Positions 1 to 6,472 of a DNA stretch of 7,800 nt are shown here, piece after piece (the first letter of the stretch is position 1; each line of letters begins with the position of its first letter). Below the pieces are notes generated by a model, which saw only the letters and a list, made by a program, of their open reading frames with translations, had not been told where the DNA came from and ran no database searches. The stretch is from JBCDIQ01 sp039024295 (GTDB taxonomy: Bacteria > Bacteroidota > Bacteroidia > J057): NCBI GenBank assembly GCA_039024295.1, contig JBCDIQ010000291.1, forward strand, positions 1 to 7,800, read 5' to 3'. Made by a program: the position numbers and the translations under genes.

Positions 1-113
1 CCCATTGAAAATACGGTATAATAGGCCAATGAGGCAGACAAGCCAAATAGGTTATCTTCGGATACCTTATTGGCCGTCATCAACATGATGTCTTTTACTT
101 TTTTGAGCTTCAT
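1..113 (-). CDS. YihY/virulence factor BrkB family membrane protein, N-terminal part
   Basis: This gene runs off the left edge, so only its first 37 codons are visible. The ATG is at 113-111. The protein begins MKLKKVKDIMLMTANKVSED and continues with a segment ending SLAYYTVFSMG. A basic amphipathic start followed by 'ED..F..SASLAYYTVFSM' is the typical opening of the YihY/BrkB family (once called ribonuclease BN), where this segment begins the first membrane helix. Members are inner-membrane proteins with about six helices; their molecular function is not settled, so none is assigned here. The ATG lies one base after the TGA of the upstream AraC-type regulator gene (TGA-T-ATG), which implies co-transcription and probably translational coupling. 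The family call rests on a short but characteristic segment; the full gene would normally be about 300 codons. Confidence 0.72.
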   Translation of the reverse strand, partial: MKLKKVKDIMLMTANKVSEDNLFGLSASLAYYTVFSM

Positions 114-114
114 A

Positions 115-1155
115 TCAAGACGTGTAGACTTTGTGAAGACCATTCTTGATAATTTCTCTGGGGAGTACGCCATACTCATTCCGAAAGCGATTGGAGAAGT
201 GACTTGCATTTGAATAGCCGACCTCTTCTGCAACCTCTTTGATACTCATGGTATTGCTCAAGAGCAGGTGGCGAGCAGCCTCCATTCGCTTCTTTCGTAT
301 GTACTTTCCAATGGTAAATTGGTAGACCAATTTGAATCCCCGCTTTAGCTTGGATTCGTTCAGACCAACCAGTTTGGCCATGTCAGGTATGGTTGGAACT
401 TCCTGGAGGTCGTCAACTATAATCTGCGTCACCTGCTGAATTTGCGCTAAATCATATTCAGAGAGGGTAAAGTCTCCTTTGTAGGCATCTTCGACATCTT
501 GAAAATGCCTGATGTGAATGGCCATCTGCTCAATCGTCTTACTCTCTAGGAATTTCTTTCTGGCCACCCCTTCATAACGGGGAGAGAAAATTTCCCTGGC
601 ATTTTCCCCTAGCTCTATCCCGTATTTTCCCATGCGCAGGATCTGCTCATCGCCCTTTGTATCTCGCAAAATATCAGCAAGGTTATCCGGCATGTCTTTT
701 AAGTCGCATTTTACTTTTTCGTAATAATCTTTTCGATCTATTTCCAACATAACCCATCTCACCAACGTGTCCGCAGGAAAGATGAGTTCCATGATTTTAT
801 TTTTAGGCAATGCACATATGTTCCCGACAACTGGATTCAACTCATAAAAGGATTCTGATGCTGGCAGTTGCTGAATCACCTTTCCTTTTACGCAGGTGAA
901 AAAACGAACAGGAGCGACCTTTTCTGTTTTGTATACCATCTTGATAGGCTGCTTAAATGTCGCTTCAAGGGTGAAAAGGCCCAGTCCATTTGGAAAGTTA
1001 ATTCCCCGGAATGTTCCCTGTCCAATTTCACTGGGAAGAGGAAGGATACTTTCATCACATACCACTTGAAAGCCTACTGCGTCAAGCTGTTTTGCAATTC
1101 CTTCTATTGCTTTTTGTTGATCAAGGTAGTGTATGTTTAGGATTATTTGTTTCAT
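115..1155 (-). CDS. AraC-family transcriptional regulator
   Basis: This 346-residue protein has a variable N-terminal sensing region (about 1-240) and a C-terminal AraC/XylS DNA-binding domain with two helix-turn-helix units. The first is at about 254-274 (TIPDMAKLVGLNESKLKRGF) and the second at about 302-326 (SIKEVAEEVGYSNASHFSNR). The 'GYSNASHFSNRFRNEYGVLP' stretch is the family signature. The segment around 199-212 (RKKFLESKTIEQMAIHI) resembles the linker of PchR-like AraC regulators, but the ligand cannot be told from sequence. The start at 1155 is chosen because the next methionine (residue 73) would remove protein-like sequence. A perfect hairpin with a T-tract ends only about a dozen bases upstream of the ATG, so expression probably depends on read-through from the channel gene. 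The stop is one base from the start of the YihY-like gene, making that its most obvious partner or target. Confidence 0.9.
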   Translation of the reverse strand: MKQIILNIHYLDQQKAIEGIAKQLDAVGFQVVCDESILPLPSEIGQGTFRGINFPNGLGLFTLEATFKQPIKMVYKTEKVAPVRFFTCVKGKVIQQLPASESFYELNPVVGNICALPKNKIMELIFPADTLVRWVMLEIDRKDYYEKVKCDLKDMPDNLADILRDTKGDEQILRMGKYGIELGENAREIFSPRYEGVARKKFLESKTIEQMAIHIRHFQDVEDAYKGDFTLSEYDLAQIQQVTQIIVDDLQEVPTIPDMAKLVGLNESKLKRGFKLVYQFTIGKYIRKKRMEAARHLLLSNTMSIKEVAEEVGYSNASHFSNRFRNEYGVLPREIIKNGLHKVYTS

Positions 1156-1165
1156 GATTTTATGG

Positions 1166-1201
1166 CATAAAAAATTAGGTGCTTGCTGTTAGCAAGCACC
1201 T
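1166..1201 (-). terminator. Terminator or attenuator hairpin between the MscS gene and the AraC-type gene
   Basis: The arms are 1177-1187 and 1191-1201 (AGGTGCTTGCT / AGCAAGCACCT), a perfect 11-bp stem with a 3-base loop. Read on the minus strand, the hairpin is followed by AATTTTTTATG, a T-tract fitting an intrinsic terminator. It lies about 70 bases after the stop of the MscS-type gene. It also ends about a dozen bases before the AraC-type start codon, so it could act as an attenuator for that gene. Confidence 0.78.
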
Positions 1202-1269
1202 TAGGATTGGGAAGAAAGATGCTGCTTATATCAGCTAATTATTTTTTTGCCTTTTTTTATCTCTACTTT

Positions 1270-2265
1270 TTAATTGTCGCCATATCCATTTTGATATTGC
1301 TTTTCAAATTGGTCATCATTTCTTTCTCCGGAATTATCAGAATTGTTCTTGCTTCGATTTTTTTGATATAAAGTACTGTCTTTCAGCATTTCTTTAAAGG
1401 TTTCTCCTCCCTTAATACCAAAATCCAATGTACGGATAGGGAAAGGAATTGTAATACCAGCTTCATCAAATGCAGACTTCACATTCATGATCCCATCACT
1501 CAAACCTCGTAAATAGTCTGGTTGATCGTTAAATGGTACCCAGTACTGAATGACAAAGTTGATCGAGCTACCTCCAAATTCTTTGTAGTAAAATTTCACC
1601 TTCTTTCCATCTAACAGATAATCTATTTTTTCAATTGATTCTACAGCAACCTTTTTGACTTTTTTCAAATCTTCCCCATAACTCACCCCTACTTCAAGGT
1701 CTATTCTCCGCTTATTAACAGAATAATTTTTTAATATATTTTGAAATATCTCTTTATTAGGAATATATACTATTTGTCCTTGTGGGGTATGAATTCTGGT
1801 GGTACGCAGAGTTACTTTGTCTACTTTTCCATAAACATCGTTGGACTCGATCCAGTCCCCTATTTTAATGGGCTTTTGGATGGAGATAAATACGCCTGAA
1901 ATGAAGTTGGCTGTGATGTCCTGGAAAGCAAATCCTAGGGCTAACCCTACAATACCGGCTCCTGCGAGCAATGAAGTTACGGCTTGATCCAGGTGAAGGA
2001 TGCTCAATGCGACAAACGTTCCTATTGCAATCAATCCAATACTCACTGTATTTTGCAATAAGCGATTAAGGGGCCCATAGTAGGAAAATTTACTCATCAC
2101 CTTATCAACAAGTTTTCTGAGTAATTTAGAAATACCCACAAAAGCCAGTAATACAAGGACAGCCACTACAAAGTTGGGCAGCATCAGAAATGCTGATTCT
2201 ACCCATCCTTCCATTTTGTCTATTAGTTTTGAAAAAGCAGCTTGTAAGTCGGTCGCAAAATCCAT
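1270..2265 (-). CDS. MscS-family small-conductance mechanosensitive ion channel
   Basis: This 331-residue inner-membrane channel is expected to open under membrane tension and release solutes on osmotic downshock. Membrane segments are visible at about 26-46 and 70-91. The pore-lining TM3 is at about 94-129 and is rich in Gly and Ala (LLAGAGIVGLALGFAFQ), followed by the 'DITANFISGVFI' amphipathic half. The beta domain follows (about 130-180, with KIGDWIE and VYIPNKEIF, the usual 'IPN' motif). The alpha/beta vestibule domain is at about 186-280. The length is a little above E. coli MscS because of a hydrophilic Asn/Asp-rich tail from about 300 to 331. The start at 2265 precedes a short amphipathic helix before TM1, as is usual. 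Only about 37 bases separate it from the terminator-like hairpin after the CsbD gene, so some transcription may come by read-through. A hairpin with a T-tract follows the gene. Confidence 0.93.
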   Translation of the reverse strand: MDFATDLQAAFSKLIDKMEGWVESAFLMLPNFVVAVLVLLAFVGISKLLRKLVDKVMSKFSYYGPLNRLLQNTVSIGLIAIGTFVALSILHLDQAVTSLLAGAGIVGLALGFAFQDITANFISGVFISIQKPIKIGDWIESNDVYGKVDKVTLRTTRIHTPQGQIVYIPNKEIFQNILKNYSVNKRRIDLEVGVSYGEDLKKVKKVAVESIEKIDYLLDGKKVKFYYKEFGGSSINFVIQYWVPFNDQPDYLRGLSDGIMNVKSAFDEAGITIPFPIRTLDFGIKGGETFKEMLKDSTLYQKNRSKNNSDNSGERNDDQFEKQYQNGYGDN

Positions 2266-2301
2266 TTAAAAATATTCTTATTTTGATAATGAGGGGTGAG
2301 A

Positions 2302-2332
2302 GAAAACCCCGGAGCGCATATAGCCCTCCGGG
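2302..2332 (-). terminator. Intrinsic terminator after the CsbD gene
   Basis: Arms 2308-2314 (CCCGGAG) and 2326-2332 (CTCCGGG) form a 7-bp GC-rich stem around an 11-base loop with two more possible inner pairs. On the minus strand it is followed by GGTTTTCTCTC, a modest T-tract. It lies 10 bases after the CsbD stop codon and about 37 bases before the MscS start. It may be partial, because there is no clear room for an independent MscS promoter. Confidence 0.65.
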
Positions 2333-2342
2333 TCATAAATTT

Positions 2343-2534
2343 TTAGGCTTGGTCGATCATCTTTTTCAGAGATTCTTTGGTCTCCCCGGTTTTTTCCTGC
2401 ATACGTCCCAACCACTCTTCTTCTTTGCCTTCTGCGTATGTCAAGTCATCATCGGTGAGGTCACCATACTTTTGCTTGAGTTTTCCTTTGATCTGGTTCC
2501 AATTTCCTTTTAATTTCTGGCTAAATGCACTCAT
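2343..2534 (-). CDS. CsbD-family stress protein
   Basis: This is a 63-residue, highly charged, helical cytoplasmic protein. It carries the CsbD-family pattern almost end to end: 'LKGNWNQIKGKLKQKYGDLTDDDL' in the first half, then 'EGKEEEWLGRMQEKTGETKE' in the second. Family members are usually 60-70 residues, so it is complete. CsbD proteins are induced by general stress in several bacteria (SigB-dependent in Bacillus, and the related YjbJ in E. coli), but their biochemical role is unknown. The start at 2534 gives the canonical N-terminus and is preceded by an A-rich stretch without a Shine-Dalgarno sequence. A candidate promoter lies at 2626-2597 and a terminator follows the stop. Being next to an osmotic-release channel fits an osmotic or general stress role. 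Confidence 0.93.
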   Translation of the reverse strand: MSAFSQKLKGNWNQIKGKLKQKYGDLTDDDLTYAEGKEEEWLGRMQEKTGETKESLKKMIDQA

Positions 2535-2596
2535 AGTGTTAATTTTTTTGATTAAAAATGATTAATAAACATTCTTTTTTACGTAAAAATGTAAAT

Positions 2597-2626
2597 AAAA
2601 GTTACAATTATTATTGATATACTCAA
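2597..2626 (-). promoter_or_regulatory. Candidate Bacteroidota-type promoter for the CsbD gene
   Basis: On the minus strand, TTG (2626-2624) is followed by exactly 19 bases and then TAACTTTT (2604-2597). The Bacteroidota consensus is TTG, 19-21 bases, TAnnTTTG, so only the last base differs. It would leave a leader of roughly 55 bases before the ATG at 2534. It is predicted from pattern alone in an AT-rich stretch where chance matches are fairly likely. Confidence 0.4.
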
Positions 2627-2639
2627 TCCTTTTACTGAT

Positions 2640-2942
2640 ACCGTATATTGCCCCTCAAACTTTTGACGCCATCGTCATGGGATAAACAAACGAGCTTCTC
2701 TGACAATTTTAACGGAGATTGGAGTAGGCCTCCTTCTTCTAAGGTGTCCAGTTCAGGAAAAAAGTTCGATCACTTTTTCTGGGCATTTTTGAACTGGTAC
2801 TGCCTGTACACGCCAAAATCGTTGATTTGAAGCTCACATTGTCTCCTGAGCGAATAAGTGCTAGATTTATTTATGAGGTAAAGCGTCCCTTTCAGAGTTA
2901 TAAAGAATGCCTGACCCTAGCAGGGTTCTTTGTCAGAAAACC
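2640..2942. other. Spacer with no convincing gene; possible decayed coding sequence
   Basis: The full gap between the CsbD start and the next gene is about 485 bases. Its left end holds the CsbD promoter candidate and its right end the terminator of the response regulator gene. The middle has only short frames. On the minus strand, an ATG at 2786 opens MPRKSDRTFFLNWTP and stops. One base more in the run of six T at that point would join it to a frame reading FFPELDTLEEGGLLQSPLKL, which stops near 2635. A plus-strand frame (about 2761-3020) also stays open. Neither product was recognised, so this is either a frameshifted relic or ordinary spacer. Confidence 0.3.
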
Positions 2943-2986
2943 ACAAACAAAAACTCCCACTTTCCATCAGCCTGGAAAAGGGGAGT
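2943..2986 (-). terminator. Intrinsic terminator after the second response regulator gene
   Basis: Arms 2953-2966 and 2973-2986 pair at 12 of 14 positions around a 6-base loop (ACTCCC/GGGAGT outside, TTTCCA/TGGAAA inside). Read on the minus strand, the stem is followed by TTTTTGTTTGTGG. It lies 34 bases after the stop codon at 3021-3023 and is a strong, standard terminator shape. Confidence 0.8.
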
Positions 2987-3020
2987 CTATCTCATGGAAT
3001 AATCAAATCAAGAAAGGAGA

Positions 3021-3473
3021 TCAGCTTCTTATCATATTTACAGGAAGCTCAGCGGTTTCCAACCAAAAGGATTTGAGGTTGCTTACTTTCTTTATAAATG
3101 AATCAAAAGCTATTTCTTTGGCAACAAAACTATTCGCTCCCATGCGGTAGCAGGCTTTTATTTCTTCCTCTGTCTTGGTGCTGCTGACCACAATAACTGG
3201 AATTGATGCCTGCTTTTCATGTGCACGTATGGATTGAAGGATTTCTAATCCATGCATTTCAGGCAGATTTAAGTCTAACAATACCAATAGAGGTTCGGGA
3301 AGAGGATCTTGGGCATATTCTCCCTGTGAAAGTAGGTAGTTATATGCCTGTTCTCCATTTTCAAAATGTACCAAAGGATTAGGGATTCCCACTTTACGAA
3401 ATGCACGCTTCAAGGCAAAAAAATCTATTTCATTGTCTTCAACAACTATAATTTCTTTCTTAGCATTCATCAT
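3021..3473 (-). CDS. CheY/Rcp1-like single-domain response regulator, second of the locus
   Basis: This 150-residue receiver protein has no output domain. Its active-site residues are all present: acidic pair E12/D13 (VVEDNEID), phospho-acceptor D67 (LLDLNLPEMHG), Ser97/Ser98 (IVVSSTK) and Lys119 (SFVAKE). The tail 'LKSFWLETAELP' (about 133-144) is typical of Rcp1-type regulators that work with phytochrome kinases, where the C-terminal arm takes part in dimerisation. It is a paralogue of the regulator at 5917-6354, sharing VED, DLN.P, GANS and the W.ET..LP tail. It lies 191 AT-rich bases downstream of the kinase gene, so it may have its own promoter; none was clear. The first of two adjacent ATGs (3473) is taken as start. 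It probably accepts phosphate from the upstream kinase and passes it on by protein contact. Confidence 0.92.
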   Translation of the reverse strand: MMNAKKEIIVVEDNEIDFFALKRAFRKVGIPNPLVHFENGEQAYNYLLSQGEYAQDPLPEPLLVLLDLNLPEMHGLEILQSIRAHEKQASIPVIVVSSTKTEEEIKACYRMGANSFVAKEIAFDSFIKKVSNLKSFWLETAELPVNMIRS

Positions 3474-3664
3474 CTCACTACACGTTTCACATTAAACAAT
3501 TCATATATGTTACGAAGATTTATGCTCATAGTTGCTTTAAACTTAGAAAATGAATAAAATATGTTCATTTATGGCAAAAAAATATAACAATAGTCAACTT
3601 TTTTAGCAGTTAACTGGCTCGCTACGCTAAAGTGCATAATGGTAGAAATAAGAGAGAACAACCC

Positions 3665-5950
3665 TTAATTGTCCGTCCTTATTTCTATCGGCCATGCCAA
3701 TGAGAATACGCTTCCTTTCTCCTGTTCGGATTCCACCCAGACTATCCCATTGTGGCGGTCCATGATCTTTTTCACAATGGCAAGGCCGATCCCACTTCCA
3801 GGTTTTGCTTTGGAGGAGGAAAGCTTACTGAAAATTTTAAATACTTTTTTTAGGTGCTTGGGGTTAATGCCCATCCCGTTATCTCTCACTGAAATCACCA
3901 TGTATGAACCTTTAGGTAGCCCTTCTTCAGGTAGGTCAATGGATTTACAGACTTTTCCTTCTACCCAAATGTTTTTATCGTGCTTGTCGTTGTACTTGAT
4001 GGCATTGCCTATTAGGTTATTGACTGCTTCTTTGATGCGGACAGCATTACACGGTACAAAAGGGAATTCCCCTTCTTTAAATAGCTTGATAGATTCAACG
4101 TCTAACCTGGGCCGATACAATTCTATTACTTCATCCACTGCATGGGCCAGATCAACTTCCACAAAATCCATATTTGCCCTGCCTACTTGAGCGAACATGA
4201 GCAGGCCCTCAATCAGGTTTTCCATTTTCTTTGAGAGCCGTATCAGCGCGTGTAATTTCTTTTTCCCAGCCTCGTCTAGTTGGTCTTCATAATCCTCTAG
4301 CAAAAATGAGCTGTAATGATGTAGCCCCCGGAGCGGCTCCCTCAGATCATGCGAAGCTACATAGGCAAATGAGTCCAATTCCTCATTCGTTTGTCGTAAG
4401 CGCGTGTTCAGTTGGTGAAGGGTTCTGTTTTGCTCCTGGTAAACTTCTGCCGTTTGGACGATTCCCTTCACCAGGCTTTGGAACATTTCCTGTGCTGCTT
4501 CTAGCTCAGCAGGCAACCAGGCAACAGATTGTTGGCCCACACTTTCTTGCTGCGGTACAAAGGAGCTACGATGAATGGAACTTACATCATCTGTTTCTGC
4601 CTCAGGCCCTTTTTCAAGCCGCTGTTCAACGACTTTGCGCTCCCTCCGGAGCCAAATAGCGTATGAAGGCTTATTGTCGGAAAGTCGCATCACCATTACC
4701 CCCGCAACTGCGGGAAGCCAGGATTTAGCTGGTTCATACTTATCCGATAAGCAATTGGTCGAAAATACCCCTTCTGGGTAATCCTGTTGACCCAAGAACT
4801 GGATAAAATCCTCAATCTCACTCTCCGGCACACGTGCACCGCTCATCTTGCTGAATCCGGCTAGGTGCATAATAAACCCATCACAGTTAAAAGCTGATTC
4901 AAGTAAGTTGCCAGTAAGCTTCCAGGCTTTAAATAAGTTTACTTCCTTTCCCAAAGCAGCAAGTAAGCTGTTTTGGATACGTCCAATTACGATCGTAAAC
5001 TGATTTAGGTCCAGGTAGCCGTATTTGTATAAACTGATGGAAAGGTGTCTTCCCAGCAGTTCCATGAGGTTCCTGGCCGGAGCAGGTAAATAAGCGGGAG
5101 AAGTCGTATGGCCCACCATCAAGCCCCAGAGTTTACCTTCTTTTGAAATAGAAAGAAAAGAAGCTCCCGTGACCCCAAGCTGCTGTAAATAAAAGCGATG
5201 AAAAGGCATTACCTGACGCGCAGCAACTTCCTCCAATACGAGGGTCCCTTCATGTGCCGCGCTGCTATATTCAATGTCAATGCCCTCAGCATGCATTTGG
5301 TACACTTGCTGAAAAGAAATCCCCTGGAAGTCTTTGCGTGTGCGTACTGGAAAATCATCTTCGGGAAAGATCCAGCCTAACATGGATGGAAGGCCTCCTG
5401 TCAGCTTTTCGGCGATCACTTGCCCCCCACCTTCAGGCAATAATTTGTAAATAAATGCACGCTGGTACTGGCCTACTTCGCAAAACTGGGTTAAGGCCAC
5501 TTCATACAGCATCTGGGTAGTAGATGCCTGAGCGAGGAGTTCAATTTTATGGTTGATCCCAGAAAGCGTCCAGCGCCTGGATTGGTAAGGTTCGAACTCA
5601 AGGGTGATCACCCCGTTTCGTTTGCCTTGAAAAATGCACCAAAACACTTTTCCAGCTGAGCGAACCTGAACTTTGAGGTAGCTTCCCTCAGGAGCGTTGA
5701 TGTAAAGCTCTGACAAGGCAGCTACCTCTGGAGTCGGAAGAAAAACATCCAGCAGTTCGCCCAGTACCTTTCCGCCAGCTACCCCAAGCCATTGAGAAGC
5801 CTGCTCATCAGCGGCCACTATTTCCCGTGTACGCTCCAGTATCCCCAGCACGCCTGAAACAGGCTGGATGGAGGTTAGGCTGGGAGGAGAAAATTCGGGT
5901 GCATCCATGTGGCTGGTTAATATACAGGCAGCAACACCGTCTCCCACCAA
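3665..5950 (-). CDS. Bacteriophytochrome-like sensor histidine kinase without the canonical bilin cysteine
   Basis: This is a sensor kinase of up to 761 residues with the full phytochrome layout: PAS (about 25-120, with SIQP at 27-30), GAF (about 135-305), PHY (about 318-500), a short coiled coil (about 500-525), HisKA (about 525-590) and HATPase_c (about 635-757). The phosphorylated His is H534 (FAYVASHDLREPL). The N box is at 644-650 (NNLIGNA), the G1 box at 690-694 (DNGMG) and the G2 box at 718-723. The GAF pocket keeps D199 (PEDDFP for PASDIP), R245, H251, Y254 and H281. The PHY tongue keeps R461 (HRSSF for PRxSF) and WLRRE for WxRPE. There is no Cys about ten residues before SIQP and none before H251. 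A start at 5908 (residue 15) is more likely than 5950: it removes a 34-base overlap with the upstream regulator and leaves an 8-base gap. It presumably phosphorylates one or both flanking regulators. Confidence 0.93.
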   Translation of the reverse strand: MVGDGVAACILTSHMDAPEFSPPSLTSIQPVSGVLGILERTREIVAADEQASQWLGVAGGKVLGELLDVFLPTPEVAALSELYINAPEGSYLKVQVRSAGKVFWCIFQGKRNGVITLEFEPYQSRRWTLSGINHKIELLAQASTTQMLYEVALTQFCEVGQYQRAFIYKLLPEGGGQVIAEKLTGGLPSMLGWIFPEDDFPVRTRKDFQGISFQQVYQMHAEGIDIEYSSAAHEGTLVLEEVAARQVMPFHRFYLQQLGVTGASFLSISKEGKLWGLMVGHTTSPAYLPAPARNLMELLGRHLSISLYKYGYLDLNQFTIVIGRIQNSLLAALGKEVNLFKAWKLTGNLLESAFNCDGFIMHLAGFSKMSGARVPESEIEDFIQFLGQQDYPEGVFSTNCLSDKYEPAKSWLPAVAGVMVMRLSDNKPSYAIWLRRERKVVEQRLEKGPEAETDDVSSIHRSSFVPQQESVGQQSVAWLPAELEAAQEMFQSLVKGIVQTAEVYQEQNRTLHQLNTRLRQTNEELDSFAYVASHDLREPLRGLHHYSSFLLEDYEDQLDEAGKKKLHALIRLSKKMENLIEGLLMFAQVGRANMDFVEVDLAHAVDEVIELYRPRLDVESIKLFKEGEFPFVPCNAVRIKEAVNNLIGNAIKYNDKHDKNIWVEGKVCKSIDLPEEGLPKGSYMVISVRDNGMGINPKHLKKVFKIFSKLSSSKAKPGSGIGLAIVKKIMDRHNGIVWVESEQEKGSVFSLAWPIEIRTDN

Positions 5951-6354
5951 TAGGTTTTTAGTTGCTGGATGTGCTGGTGAAAAGTTGCCAAATCTGTCAT
6001 CTTCAACAGGTAGCTGTTAGCTCCATGCTGGTAACAAAGAGCCACCTCACGGGGATCTTCGTTGCTGCTGGTAACCACGATGGGGATTCCACGAAGGTCT
6101 TGTTGTGATTTGATGTCTTTCAACACTTGCCAGCCGCTGGTGTCTGGAATATTGAGGTCTAGAAAAATCATCAGGGGACGCTCAAAATCAGCTGTCCTTT
6201 CATCAGCTTCTCCCAAAAACGCTAACATGTCATCCCCAGAGACAAATCTTCTAACTGGATTGTCAATTCCGGCTTTTTTAAAGCCACGGATCAGGCTTTC
6301 GAAGTCAGCCTCGCTGTCTTCAACAATGATGATATATCTACTGCTTTTGTCCAT
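5917..6354 (-). CDS. CheY/Rcp1-like single-domain response regulator, first of the locus
   Basis: This is a 145-residue stand-alone receiver domain. The conserved phosphorylation set is E12/D13 (IVEDSEAD), D66 (FLDLNIPDTSG), Thr95/Ser96 (VVTSS) and Lys118 (SYLLKM). It ends with the Rcp1-like tail 'LKTYWWETVLLP' (about 132-143). There is no DNA-binding or enzymatic domain, so its output must be a protein contact or phosphate transfer. Its stop codon lies 8 bases before the preferred start of the phytochrome-like kinase, or inside that gene if the longer start is used, so the two are co-transcribed and the kinase is the likely phosphodonor. The gene starts 118 bases after the end of the upstream MscS-like gene, a gap where neither a clear promoter nor a terminator was found. 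Confidence 0.93.
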   Translation of the reverse strand: MDKSSRYIIIVEDSEADFESLIRGFKKAGIDNPVRRFVSGDDMLAFLGEADERTADFERPLMIFLDLNIPDTSGWQVLKDIKSQQDLRGIPIVVTSSNEDPREVALCYQHGANSYLLKMTDLATFHQHIQQLKTYWWETVLLPVY

Positions 6355-6472
6355 TTGTGAGGCTCAGTGTCAATTGATGGAATTTGGAATAAATTTTAAT
6401 CAGAAAAAAGCTAAATGAGAATAAAACAGACGGTATATGAAAAGTTAGAAAGACGATTACTACTCGAATGGA

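Noticed and set aside
868..1140. Plus-strand 90-codon frame opposite the AraC-type gene
   Set aside because: Antisense to a convincing AraC-type coding region and without any family resemblance.
2827..3150. Plus-strand 107-codon frame in the spacer and across the second receiver's 3' end
   Set aside because: It crosses the terminator hairpin and overlaps the receiver gene in antisense; no domain was recognised and the composition is unconvincing.
3607..3616. CAGTTAACTG palindrome between the kinase and second receiver genes
   Set aside because: Ten bases of perfect symmetry in an AT-rich spacer can occur by chance; on the minus strand it is followed by A rather than T, so it is not a terminator.
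3669..4659. Long plus-strand open frames opposite the kinase gene
   Set aside because: They are antisense shadows of a well-supported histidine kinase with intact HisKA and HATPase motifs; their products have no recognisable domains.
5924..5926. C9 of the longer kinase start as the bilin-binding cysteine
   Set aside because: It is 18 residues before SIQP, not about ten, lacks the usual following EPIHIPG-like context, and is lost with the preferred start.
6062..6418. Plus-strand 118-codon frame opposite the first receiver gene
   Set aside because: Antisense to a gene with every receiver active-site residue; the product looks random and Ser-rich.
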